Of a DNA stretch of 64,000 nt, positions 41,901 through 51,529 are shown in pieces. The stretch's first letter is position 1. The number at the start of each line of letters is the position of its first letter. The stretch comes from Acanthochromis polyacanthus (Eukaryota; Chordata; Actinopteri; Pomacentridae): contig NC_067120.1 of assembly GCF_021347895.1 (NCBI RefSeq), positions 18,585,361 to 18,649,360 on the forward strand, written 5' to 3'. The notes under the pieces were generated by a model. It was given only the letters and a program-made list of their open reading frames with translations, was not told the origin of the DNA and made no database searches. The position numbers were made by a program, and so were the translations under genes.

Positions 41901-44900
41901 CAAGCTGCTGCCTTGTGCATCACTCACCCGGAAGTCCAAGTCTTTGACATTGTTGACCATGATATTTTAAAACTTAGACTTCTTCATTCGGGACTCTCGG
42001 AGCACACAGTTGCTTGGTTTGCAAACTACCTCAGTAATAGGACTCAGTGCATTAAATATGACAGTCTGTGCTCTAAATATGTTACTGTCCACACAGCCCG
42101 ATCTCACGAGGATTCGTGAAACTGTCACGTAAATTTTTGTTTCGGCTTCGTGCGCACCAACACGATTTCGTCATGTTTTTCGTGCCGCTCACCACGAAAT
42201 GCACACCAATGTATTTTAAACGGCGGACTTTTCGTGCCACTCAGAACGTATTTCAAAAGAATGTGTATATTATATTTTTAATGTAAAACCGTGGCGAATC
42301 CAACGCTATATTTTGCATGACATCGTCCCTAAACATAACCCTAACCATAACCCTAACCATAACCTAACCATAAGCTAAGCATAAGCCGGTGGTACACTTA
42401 CCAATTTCCATAGGAATTTCAAGAATGTCCGGCGGCCGGCGGCCGCAAACGCAATCACACAAGCAGTATACGCCGATGGACAGCTTGGATCGTCATGAAT
42501 CCGCCGGTATAAACCACTTTCAGATGTGATTACCACAGTGAAAAACATTTCGTGGTGAGCAGCACGAAAAACATAACGAAATCGTGCAGGTGCGCACGAA
42601 ACCGAAACTAAAACTTACGTGACAGTTTCACGAATCCCCGTGAGACCGGGTTGGTCCACAAGGGGGTGACGCAGGGCTCTGTATTAGGTCCCCTTTTATT
42701 CATTATTTATATAAATGATCTGGGTATTATTGGGTCAGATGCTAATTTGCACTTTTATGCTGATGGCACAGTTATTTACTGCTGTGGATCAACTCTTGTT
42801 CAGGCTGTTGAATCCCTGCAGAAAGCTTTTGTTGCAGTCCAGCACTTATTACTTGACCTGAAACTTTTTCTCAATGCAGAGAAGACTAACTTGATGTTGT
42901 TCTCGAACTGTAGGAAGTGTCCACAAATGATTCCCTTAGTGTCCACACTAGAGAGAAATGAAATAGAGGCGGTCCAGGTGTGTAAATACGTAGGCTACAC
43001 ATGTCACGTCAGTTGTCTCATCAGCTTGCACAGCCACAAATGCCGTCTGCGATATTTCATCAGTCACTTTTTGTTCATAAACAGCTAACATAGAATCAAG
43101 CAACTTGTTTTGGCTAGTCTTGGACGTGTACTTTGCAACTTGTGTGTTTGACAGGTGATCTGCTAACTGGCTGTCTAAAAAAGAAAATTGGTCAAACACG
43201 TCTAGAATATGCCTCGTTGGGTTGAAATGGGGGATTCGTCAGACCACCGTAAAGCTAGCTTGTGTGCTCCACAAAATTTAATACAGTCCACAATCCTTGA
43301 TAGTGAATGTCTATTTTTTTCACCAGCTCGTTGTTCCTCTGTACAGCAACGCGGTGGCCCTCATCCAGCTGACAGGCGATGTTAACTTTTCCTAACATGG
43401 ACAGCTTGACGCTGTTTCTGATGTGACTTGTGCTGCATTCATGTTTTCTAATTTTGTCCGACAAATGTTTCAAATCCACAATTCCTTGTTGAGTCCATGC
43501 AGTATCTCCTCCAAAAAGTAAGCATGGGAAACGGAAAAGTGAATTCTTAGCTACACTTGCCGTTAGCCAGTCCTTTCTGTCAAACCAAGAAACACAAAAC
43601 TTACGATTTTGTCGTTTGTCCCGTTGAGTTATTTGACATGACACCAGTCAATCGCTTACAAGAACAAAATGAATGAAAGCGGACAGTATCTGTTGGGGCT
43701 GTAAAAAATAAGCCCATTTAGAGATATTCAGTTTTCTTTTGATTGATTGGTGCTGTTGCTACCTTTGGTTTAAAAATTAATTTTCTCATCTTTTTTGTGT
43801 TTGCTTGGGAGGGCTTAGCCCTGTTAGCCCATTTATACCAGCCTTCCCTGTTAATATGTGTTGACCTGTAACTTTTTTTGTGGACCTTGAATGGGACACT
43901 TACCCAGGTCTAACTTAGCAATGGTCTTCTTTAAGGCTGCAACAACATCCCGGGAAACAAAATCGGCAGACTCTGGATTTAAAAACAAAAAACAACAAAG
44001 AAAGTTCTGTTACCAAGTTATTTTCAGTTGTAAATTAAGCCCATTAATAAGTTTAAGAAAGAAGACTCGTTCACTGATATTGTGTCTACAAAAAATAAAA
44101 TGCACCTTGCAAAGTAATAAACAGTTTAAAAGATCTTGCAAAAATTATTAATTAGGACTGTTAAAATTAATGCATTACCACGGATAAATCTATCATCATG
44201 ATTAATCTGATTAAAAATTTTAACGCAATTAACGCATCTCCCGCCCAGAATGACTCAAAATCCTGAAACATCTCTGGCAACACTTTTCCAGCATGACACT
44301 GTACATGTGCAAATGGGCAATTGATCTGACCGGCAGTGGCAGAACCAAGCAATTCCAAAGGGAAGACGCTAAACCAGGGGTCACTAACTGCCGAACCACG
44401 GTCCGGATCCAGACCCAGATGCAGTCATAAATGGACCCGGACCCGTAATCAGTAAATTGTAATACGATTTAAGTTTGACGGGTGGCTCCCATTTTACCGG
44501 CACAGCTTTTCTAGTGTTTATGGGATTGGTTATCAGGTCAGGAACACACAGACACAATAGGTATGTGTAGCCATGTGACGCTACTCAGCCAATGAAGTCT
44601 CTGCATTGCAGCCGCTAAACATGCTGCATTCAGAAATCAGGCAAGGGACATCTTCATCGTTTGACAGCACTACTATTAATGTTTTGTTCAGAATATTTCA
44701 CAGATGCGTTGATTCACTGTTGATTGATTAGACATGAGGTGCTGATTTATTTTTGTACAAGTATGAATTGTCATATTAATGATTACAGTTTAGTCCAGTG
44801 AGTTCAGTATCATACATTTTGAGAGAAGAGTGTCAAGTCAAAGGCATTCACGGTATAGAGAACATTGTAAGATGATGCAGAATAACAGAATGATGAAATG

Positions 44901-46378
44901 GAGAAAATGGAAAGTTGCACAGGATAGACTTTTTAAGGTATGACCTTAAAATGAGAAAACAGAAGTGATTCAACTCCTGTTTGTTGTGCATCTGGCTGTT
45001 TGTTGCAGAACTGGATGCAATTTATGGGATTTTACATTTTTGTTTAGACCACTTGTGTATGTTTGCACATTATCTAACAACTAGCATGTGGAGAAAAAAA
45101 AACTTTCTGCAGTAAAAGTTGTTCAACTGCATGTTGTTCTGCTGATATTCACTGAGTTGCAATAAATGCAATATTGCTATTACTCAAATTAAAAAAAAAA
45201 GTCAAGTTCATAAATAATATTCACCTTGTTCACAGTATTTAACATTTCCAGGTAGTCCAGGTGGTCCAGTCCATCCACGCAACCCAGCTTTTCCTGGATA
45301 CAAATAAGAACAAGCAAAAAATTAAAAAAAAAAAAAAATGTATATATAAAAAGCCAAAACACTGAAAAATAAATGCTGGATAAAATCACAGCAGTGACTG
45401 CACTCATCTACTGTCTTTAGTGGGACAAAATGTAAAATTTTTGAGTGAGAATGGCACTAGATGAAAAGTCTGAGGAGTTCATCCTCTAGGGAACATGAGG
45501 GTTTTTAGAGATTTATGCGTCCTTATTTATGTATCCATTTATTTACATAAATGTGACAGTAGACGACAAAGAAAACAGTGGCCATTGTACACAGTTGGAA
45601 TCAAAACAGCACATTTTTCATAATGGTTTATATGCAAGTATCAGCTGATATAAACCATCAGCTGACCGCCACGGGGCAGCTGGGACTCAGGTGATAGGGT
45701 GAGTTGTTGATCGAAAGGTTTGATCCCTGACCTTGGACCCCAAGTTGCTCCCAATAGCATGCAGACAAGGCATGGATGCTCTGTTGACTCTGGTGCGTGA
45801 ATGAGAAATACATTGTAAAGAGCTTTGAGTACCTAAGGTAGAAAGACGCTATGTAAGTGCTAACCATTTTACCATTTCATATGTTACACTTCCCGAAAGG
45901 CTGAAAAGAGTTCATCCTTTGATAAAAATAATGTTGCATGAAGTGAAGACTTTGCATAGTAAGAAGGACATGTGAGACACCCCACACAAATGAGGCTGAG
46001 CAATGTGTCACCTTGTCACACTAGTGAGACAAACTTCCCCATTTATGGTTTAAAACCAGCTTTTTTCAAACTGCACCACAGCACCCCATTGTTTAGGACA
46101 TGACACACACACTTTAAACACACATTTGCTTGCATTGGTGTATCAAACAATTCAATTCAACTCAACCAAGTCACAAGTATTCTGAGAGAGTGAGAACAGT
46201 TTTTACAAAGTCAAGGTGAATGTCTTTCATCTTCAATACCTGCTGGTCCTGGTATTCCTGGTGGTCCTCGAGGCCCAGGCTCTCCTCTCAAACCTTTAGG
46301 ACCCGGAGGACCTCGAAGTTGACTGTAGGTCATAGAAGCCATCAGGCAGAAGATGTAGAACAGGAGCCATCGTCTCAT
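32703..46378 (-). CDS. collectin gene 3 (mannose/hexose-binding-lectin-like), giant last intron
   Basis: Four coding exons: 46240-46378 (signal peptide MRRWLLFYIFCLMASMTYS and collagen), 45225-45293 (collagen, ending VKYCEQG), 43904-43972 (neck, RDVVAALKKT) and 32703-33088 (lectin domain). The second and third exons are each 3 or 9 bases longer than in genes 1 and 2 but phases remain 1. The lectin exon lies 10.8 kb away because the last intron has collected a stack of transposons, yet both splice sites are intact. The lectin domain keeps QPD and four Cys with W-K-V in place of WND. The joining of this lectin exon to the distant exons is inferred from order and phase; gene 3 has no other candidate lectin exon. 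Confidence 0.82.
33383..34163 (+). mobile_element. internally deleted Tc1-like element
   Basis: Transposase remnants read GGGIIVIWGCF, FILQQDNDPKHKST and, in a shifted frame, VWDELDRRVKAQQP, giving the second Asp and the Asp/Glu of a DD34E enzyme. The first third of the gene is missing. The ends are related inverted repeats: AAGTCAAAAGTGTTAGAACG at the left and GTTCTAAAACTTTTTGACC at the right. Confidence 0.85.
34165..34505 (-). mobile_element. degenerate C-terminal fragment of a LINE
   Basis: On the minus strand, frames with several stops read ITGCKMQAAQYT, IVYRKICAENELTVP and ANKPDIVVVDKL, a C-terminal nuclease-like region common in fish LINEs. Only a decayed fragment remains. Confidence 0.45.
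34520..35604 (+). mobile_element. jockey/CR1-superfamily LINE, 5' part (split by L1)
   Basis: Frames read GRENPWFSPELADIIHERN, KAKSEYYLSVTTENLNNPQKFW and, after stops, [16 protein letters not shown] and FIDLSKVFDIV, the beginning of the reverse transcriptase. The coding sequence is broken by several stops and then by the L1 insertion at 35604. It continues at 41938. Confidence 0.8.
35865..40257 (-). pseudogene. L1 ORF2 (endonuclease-reverse transcriptase), broken
   Basis: From ATG 40257 the apurinic-type endonuclease begins NVNCISYNINGLSNP. A frameshift near 40,176 and another near 39,752 break it; motifs FIQETHLS, GGDFNCVL, SRIDFFCIS and SDHGPVTLQF remain. The frame is then interrupted by the MITE and resumes at 38,66x with the reverse transcriptase, open for about 930 residues: SPGTDGFPGEFYK, YRPISLLCNDLKI, FDRVDW, QGDVLSPSLFAI and FADDILLYI. 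The C-terminal part carries a CCHC-like CWRGCGMVGDHTHIFWDC. The 3' two thirds are intact. Confidence 0.9.
38668..39269. mobile_element. MITE copy 1 (7-bp target duplication) inside L1 ORF2
   Basis: Bordered by TCTAAAC on both sides (38661-38667, 39270-39276). Terminal inverted repeats of about 100 bp begin CAGCCCGATCTCACGAGG and end CCCGTGAGACCGTGTTG. The interior holds CCCTAACCATAACCC repeats and a T tract of about 48 bp. No coding sequence. Confidence 0.9.
40783..41805 (-). CDS. L1 ORF1 protein (coiled coil, RRM, C-terminal domain)
   Basis: The 340-residue RNA-binding chaperone of L1 retrotransposition is open throughout. A disordered basic start is followed by a coiled coil (about residues 50-125, heptad-like KLEKFMSQVKDWIEKTEGK), the RRM beginning NRLRRNNIRIYQVPEG, an ERAHR motif and the C-terminal domain (PPRSIIVRFLDFTVKEHVL, GKRIYFDHDYSPELQKRR). 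The ATG at 41805 is preferred; the frame extends five codons to a GTG. Length is normal for L1 ORF1p. Because ORF2 is broken, the copy itself is not autonomous. Confidence 0.9.
   Translation of the reverse strand: MSSSGRTGKNALKVDSGREKKDSTLAAQANRASPTHASEDAEKEDAAILRELKDLRRENQEAHNTTQASVNKLEKFMSQVKDWIEKTEGKIKEMESEISKIDDRGLRHERALRYLVKRDAEMTAKCEDLQNRLRRNNIRIYQVPEGSEGKDAKEFVKELLLSTLKVLPDVDMKIERAHRSLMAKPTHPSAPPRSIIVRFLDFTVKEHVLQLAWGQEITFQGKRIYFDHDYSPELQKRRGQVRQVIKQLKVKGIRARCPYPARLRMTTDSGEKVFETLVDALPTLKELGINVQIDERERLQRELTRDTWQVQRKSRDQRKKQAMTSLSSADINRLMNEGDV
41938..42093 (+). mobile_element. jockey/CR1-superfamily LINE, middle part
   Basis: After the second copy of the L1 target duplication the reverse-transcriptase frame resumes as VDHDILKLRLLHSGLSEHT and LSNRTQC. 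It is then interrupted by MITE copy 2 at 42094. Confidence 0.85.
42094..42653. mobile_element. MITE copy 2 (7-bp target duplication)
   Basis: Bordered by GTCCACA on both sides (42087-42093, 42654-42660). It is the same family as copy 1, starting CAGCCCGATCTCACGAGG and ending CCGTGAGACCGGGTTG. It lacks the long T tract of copy 1 but has the telomere-like CCCTAACCATAACC repeats. Confidence 0.9.
42654..42965 (+). mobile_element. jockey/CR1-superfamily LINE, 3' part
   Basis: The frame resumes HKGVTQGSVLGPLLFIIYIN and continues to FYADGTVIYCC, where the catalytic YADD reads YADG, then LDLKLFLNAEKTNLMLFSN. The altered motif would inactivate the enzyme. Sequence changes abruptly to a hAT remnant near 42,965. 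Confidence 0.85.
42966..43660 (-). mobile_element. hAT transposase remnant
   Basis: On the minus strand, fragments read FCVSWFDRKDWLTASV, HECSTSHIRNSVKL and ACQLDEGHRVAVQRNNELV, the TTF-type zinc-finger start of a hAT transposase. After stops and shifts DEISQTAFVAVQADETTD follows, with the first catalytic Asp. The rest of the gene is missing. Confidence 0.75.
44155..44640. mobile_element. hAT-like non-autonomous fragments (tentative)
   Basis: Two pieces are suggestive: AAAATTAATGCATTACCACG with TTTTAACGCAATTAACGC near 44,165-44,240, and CAGGGGTCACTAACTGCCG at 44,376, which looks like a hAT end. No matching right ends were found. Confidence 0.35.
45655..45885 (+). mobile_element. SINE fragment
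   Basis: A B-box-like GGTTTGATCCCTGACC and a tail AAAGAGCTTTGAGTACC followed by CGCTATGTAAGTGC resemble the SINE at 49,535. The head is degenerate. Confidence 0.6.
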
Positions 46379-46639
46379 CTTATGTAGTTGATAATTTTCC
46401 TATGGTGAGTTTCTATATAAAATATTTTTTTTCCATCAGTTAATACAAAGATTAGGTAAATAACTGATTTATACAATTTAATTAAAAAAACATTAAAATT
46501 AACAATCAACATGTATTTTTGAATGTTTTTCCTCCAAAAATTTCCACATTGTAACACTTTAAAAAAGAATTCATTGAATTTAAACAGCAGTATGAATATT
46601 AATCTAATATTGATTATCAGGAAAAGAAAAGAAACTCAC

Positions 46640-46760
46640 ACTCTAAACAGGAATTATCTCCAAAATGTGTTGCCTCTTTGCAGTTTCTGAACACAAATGT
46701 CAAAGAAAGTAGTTCAAAGTCAGATATATAAGAGATCCAGCCCACAGGAAATGAAAAGCA
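46640..46760 (-). promoter_or_regulatory. promoter and 5' UTR exon of collectin gene 3
   Basis: Minus strand: TTTCCTGTGGGCTGGATCTC, a clear TTATATATC TATA box (about 46722-46730), a non-coding exon and a GTGAGT donor at 46639. The block TTTCCTGTGG includes ETS/RUNX-like cores, a possible blood- or liver-specific site. Confidence 0.65.
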
Positions 46761-46889
46761 GTTGAAAAATATGGAAGATGACTCCCAAAACAGAAGCAGA
46801 GACTCCACATGGTCTGAGAACAAAGAGCCTGTGATAAGAAAAGATTTTTTTCTTTTTCTTTTCTTCTGCCTTTTACATACTGAAGCCAA

Positions 46890-49180
46890 AGTTGGTCAGG
46901 TTTCCAAGTTTTACTGTTTAAAAATCATAACCCCCCCCCCCCCCCCCCAATTTTCCAAGTAGAGAAACTTTCTGCTGCTGATTATTCCTGAGCAGACTGA
47001 CCAGAGAAAAGAGGAGGGTAGCGTCTTGCCTGAGACCCTGAACATTACTTTTCTCATAGGTGATGGTACCCCTCTCACCCTCTGTTAAGATGTAACTTGT
47101 GGGCAGCATCACCAAAATATAACTTTGAGCAGTTTTGTCTCTTGAAATTTACATGTTTAGCCAAATTTAGCCGCTTTTAATAAAGCTATAAAACTGTGTC
47201 TACATCAAACAAGATCAAAGGCCCATAGCAGCCCTGAGAGCCCTGAGAAAATGTTAAAAGTTAAAACAATTTTATGAATATCAGCTCATTACTGAGACAA
47301 AACCTTAAAGTCTGGCCTCCAGGTGGCACCAGAGAAACGATTATGTTTTCTGGCAGATTTAACTTCTGATGCACATGAAGGTATTCAGATATTTGAATGT
47401 CATTGCAACATCATAACTGCTCTCTTTTAAATGTTGTAGTCATTTTATTTTTTTCTATTTATATGTCAGTGTGGCTGAAAAAAATACAGCATAATGAGTG
47501 TTGATATTCAATGCAAAAAGTTTATTTAAGAATGTTCTTGAGAAAAACAAAGTGAGGTGGCTGTGTGGAGTCAGCCCGGTTGGAATAGAAACAAAATTTC
47601 TGAAACTCTAATGGAATGGGAGGTGACACAAGATCTGAAATGGATGGAAGTGGATCAGTGAGATTAATACGGGTTTAATGCTGTAGTGTCTGTGTCAAAC
47701 TCACATGTTCAACCCCGACTGCTGTGTCCTCAGACCTGGCTGTTCAACAGTTAACAGTTGTCATTTCCACTGAGGTAAATGTGTGCGTCAGTCACTTTTG
47801 AAGTGAGTAATAGACATTCTGATACTGAAAAAAATAGAAACCACAAGTAATCCTGCAGTCTGAGAACAAATTGTTCTGTTGGGATAAAATTCTACAAGAA
47901 ACTGTTTAGCATACAGTGGAGCTTGTTATTCGAGGAGAATGATTTTAAATTGTATTCTTGGTTTAACAGGGAGACACTGGAGAGAAGTTAATATGGGAGA
48001 AAGTTTCTCTCAGTGCTCCGGCTGCAGCATTTTCCATCAACAAAAGGTTTTTCTGAGAGTTACTGGGACATCCTGATGCTAATCTTGCATTTCTGTTTTT
48101 TGAAACACAAAGAAGAACTTTGTAGTTGAGTGTAAATTCATCTGCTTCATGAATCAAAAGCCTGAAGTGAATATGTTTCACTGTCAGTGACCACAAGATA
48201 CAAACCGTTGCTCATCAGCAAACATACAAGGTTTGAGACCGCAGTTCAAGAAATAAAGAAAGAAACTAAGGCATTTGTGGAACAACATGCTCTCAGATGA
48301 TGAAACTAAACTCAGCTCCTATCAAAACAAAGGAAAGAAGTATGGGGGAGGAACAAAGTAACAGCTCATGAGCCAAAGCACCTCATCTGTCCAACATGGT
48401 GCTGGTTCTGTTACAGCGTGGAGATCTATGGCTGCTGCTGGAACTGCCATTTATTGATGATTTCACAGCTGGAAGAAGCAACAATTTTGTATATGACATA
48501 GAAACTAGAAGAAAATCTGTCTCCTAGACTTCGACAACATATGCGTGAGACTGTAGAGCTCATTGAGGATGAATTTTATTTGAGGTTTGACTTCTAAACA
48601 CTTTGTGCAAAGAAAGATGAAATACTGTGATCATGTTGTTTATTTTTCAGATATTTTCAATTTCTAGACATAGACTAAAACCTCTTTGATAGAACTTTGT
48701 GGATAATGGCATTTAGCATCTGGTGTTTACTTCGACATGAGCTGAATGACGTTTGAGACTCCGTGTTGCCAGGAAGTGCTCTGTCTGTTTCTGTGGTGCG
48801 CTACAGATTGTAACACATCGCCTCACATTTCAGTTCAGCAACAAGATTTAAAAGAGGACGACGCTGAAGCACATTATGAACTATGCGCAAGATCCATGGA
48901 GGGACCGAGATCTGATCCTGTGTTGCCACTACACCTCACAGGGTAGCGGGGCGTCTGTCTGCCTGTCAGGAAGGCCACCTGCAGACAGATACTCAAACCA
49001 CAACAAGCAAGCGGATATGTGCTGTAACCCACACAGATACATACAGAACATTTTGAAAGCAGTACGGATTGGTGTACTGCAGCCTGACTGAGTGGAGATC
49101 AAACAATCAGTGAATTCACACCAGAACAGGTTCTTTATAGTTAACCTGTGGAGCATGACCAGGCATGCCAGTGAGTCTTA
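46890..49180. other. intergenic between collectin cluster and IFITM locus
   Basis: A poly-C tract of about 19 bases lies at 46931-46949. Small open frames (for example 48,746-48,946) show no recognised motif. Nothing here can be supported as a gene. Confidence 0.45.
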
Positions 49181-49189
49181 ATGAAGGAT

Positions 49190-49294
49190 CCACATATCCT
49201 GACGAGCAGAAGACCCAGTCCCTGTTCATATATAACTGTGTGGAGAGACAGTCTCGAGACGATAGAGATTTCCAACCACCTTTTAGTCTCTGGC
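49190..49294 (-). pseudogene. IFITM exon 2 remnant
   Basis: On the minus strand an acceptor CAG is followed by GCCAGAGACTAAAAGGTGG, matching the exon 2 start of the intact gene at 58,907, but the third codon after the start is TAA and later sequence is frameshifted. No matching exon 1 is seen upstream. Confidence 0.7.
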
Positions 49295-49534
49295 CTGGAA
49301 CTGACAAAGGGTACTGATTTTAAAGATGGATTCATCGTTATGTCCTTCTTCAAAGAAACTGAAGAGTAATAATTTGAGTGCATAGTTACTGTCTTATAAT
49401 CTCTTCAAAAACTTTAAATTCTTGTTCGCAGCATATAGGTGCCTATTCAAACTGCAAGGTGTTTTTCTTTTTTCTTTTTTAAAATTAACAATAATAGATG
49501 CTTGGGAGAGATACAATCCCAAGAAACTCAGAAC

Positions 49535-49815
49535 TGGTAGAGCGGGTCGTCCAATGATCGAATGGTTGGCGGTTTGATTCCCGCTCTCGCCTAGTCATGT
49601 GCTGCATGCCGAAGTTTCCTTGGGCAAGATTCTGAACCCCGAATTGCCTACCAGTGACTGTTCCACTGGTGTGTGAATGTATACTGACTGATGTTGCAGG
49701 TTGATTAGCAACCTGCACATTAGTGTGTGTCTGGGTGAATGGGAGCAATTGTTGTAAAAGCGCTTTGAGTACTCTGATGAGTAGAAAAGCGCTATATAAG
49801 AGCAAGTCCATTTAC
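49535..49815 (+). mobile_element. tRNA-derived SINE
   Basis: A tRNA-like head CTGGTAGAGCGGGTCGTCC, a B-box GGTTTGATTCC, the body TGGGCAAGATTCTGAACCCC and the tail AAAGCGCTATATAAGAGC. Complete in outline. Confidence 0.75.
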
Positions 49816-50139
49816 ATGTCCTCAATCAATGATACTGTAGTTCAAATTAGTGTATTTAAAATGAATGAATTCTAGATACACCAAATGTAAAACTGGACTG
49901 AAAATGAACCAAATATTTCATTATCTGTCAAAATTGACAGTTTTAAAAGAAAAAAGCCGATCAGAACAGATGAAACCAGTATGGAAACTACACCAGAAGT
50001 TGATACGTGTTGGTAAACTGTAAAGCACAGAAACTTTAGCAAGGAGATCACTCATGGAGGGTGCTGTGATAGGATCATAATATCACAGGAGCTACAGCCT
50101 TTAGAGAAAAAATAAAGCTTTGTACATGATTATCTTTTC

Positions 50140-51300
50140 AGAGTTAAAATAAATGAACATGCCATGCTCACCTTTTCGTCCTAGCTGGAGGTTCTTTAGT
50201 CTGATCATCATCAGTTTCAGATAAACACATTGTAAGTGTAAAATACACTATAATTTATGGAAAATTGTTCCAGCATGGGGCTGCACAGTGGTGTTGTGGT
50301 TAGCACTTTCGCATTGCACCAAGAAGCTCCCCGGTTCAAATCCCGTGGTGGGCCTGGGATCTTTCTGCATGGAGTTTGCATGTTCTCCCTGTGCAAGTGT
50401 GGGTTTTCTCCGGGTACTCCGGCTTCCTCCCACAGTCCAAAACTATGCTGAGGTTAATTGGTTACTCTAAATTGTCTGTAGGTGTGAATGTGAAAGTGAT
50501 TGTTTGTCTGTATCTGTAGCCCTGCGACAGACTGGCGACCTGTCCAGGGTGTCCCCGGCCTTCGCCCTGAGTCAGCTGGGATAGACTCCAGCACCCCCCG
50601 CGACCCTAGTGAGGATAAAGTGGCATATAGAGGATGGATGGATGGATATTCGAGCATGTATGCAACTACAAACACCTTTACTGGCACAGAAAGTTGTTTT
50701 CTAAAACAATTGCTCAGATGCAGAGGACAGGAAATGAGAATTTATAAGGTAAAATGTTTAAATGTCACCAGAGTAATATAGATGAGTTCCATTTCAGTCT
50801 CCTGTAACACCAATGAGATGCAGATCTTTTTTTGGTTTGACCATGTAAGTACAAAGATGAAAAATGATAGAAAAGCTACAAGCTTCACTTACACAATATG
50901 ATATTTACCCTCTGTAATCGGACTCCCTCAGAGGAAAACAAAATTATTTTCGAAATGGGCTCTTTCATGAAATCTTAAAGTAAAACCTGGCTGAAAACTG
51001 AGTTCTTTTATGATGACTTAAAGAAAGGTGTGACTAAACTTTAAACTAGAGTTTTTTTTTCTTATGTTTAACTTTAAGTTGGACTTCTCAACTTCAATAC
51101 TATAACAGCGCAAATATTTTCTGTATAAATATAAGCTTTGACTCTTAGTGTTTTTACTTTGTCACAATATTGCAGTGCAAACCTGCCAAACTGCCTCCTT
51201 GTCTCTGCGTTCCTGACCTGACTCATCCAGCAGATCATCACAGCTGCACATCCTGCAGCAGCTTCCCCCTCCCTCCTACAAATGCTGCTCAAGTATTACT
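50140..51300. repeat. duplicated IFITM-flanking sequence, interrupted by a SINE
   Basis: Segments around 50,140-50,275 and 50,655-50,900 match 58,500-58,860 and 61,180-61,455. The segment 50,990-51,270 matches 60,900-61,170 and 61,605-61,755 (for example GCGCAAATATTTTCTGTATA). In the intact locus this sequence adjoins IFITM exon 2; here the exon itself is missing. The SINE at 50,277 is absent from the other copies. Confidence 0.75.
50277..50655 (+). mobile_element. tRNA-headed SINE-like repeat
   Basis: Starts GGGGCTGCACAGTGGTGTTG, has CCCCGGTTCAAATCCCGTGG (B-box), TGGAGTTTGCATGTTCTCCC and TCAGCTGGGATAGACTCCAG, and ends in (GGAT)n. It interrupts the duplicated IFITM-flanking sequence. Confidence 0.8.
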
Positions 51301-51529
51301 TTCCTTCTGCTAAACTGGGAAATTTACAAATTACAGTTGGTTTTCCAATTCCAGAACGATTCTAAATTCATCATCTTTCTACCAACTGCTTCCTGTGAAG
51401 ATCACAGTTAATCAGTTTGTTTGTCTGCATTTTGTGACGGGAGGATGCTCTCCTCCGGGCCGCTGCTGGGCGTCGTGCCAGCAGTGCGCATGGCATAATT
51501 GCTGGGCGGTACCGTGCGCTCTCATAGAC

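Larger units (their letters stand above)
35605..41937 (-). mobile_element. near full-length L1-type LINE
   Basis: Inserted in the older LINE with a 17-bp target duplication AAGTCTTTGACATTGTT (35588-35604 and 41938-41954). The poly-A end lies at the left, just after an AATAAA on the minus strand. Two open-frame regions are present in the order ORF1 (right) then ORF2. A MITE at 38668-39269 interrupts ORF2. Without it, the element is about 5.7 kb. Confidence 0.93.

Noticed and set aside
48746..49091. Two overlapping plus-strand frames before the IFITM remnant
   Set aside because: No recognisable motif, splice signals or repeats; cannot be supported as a gene.
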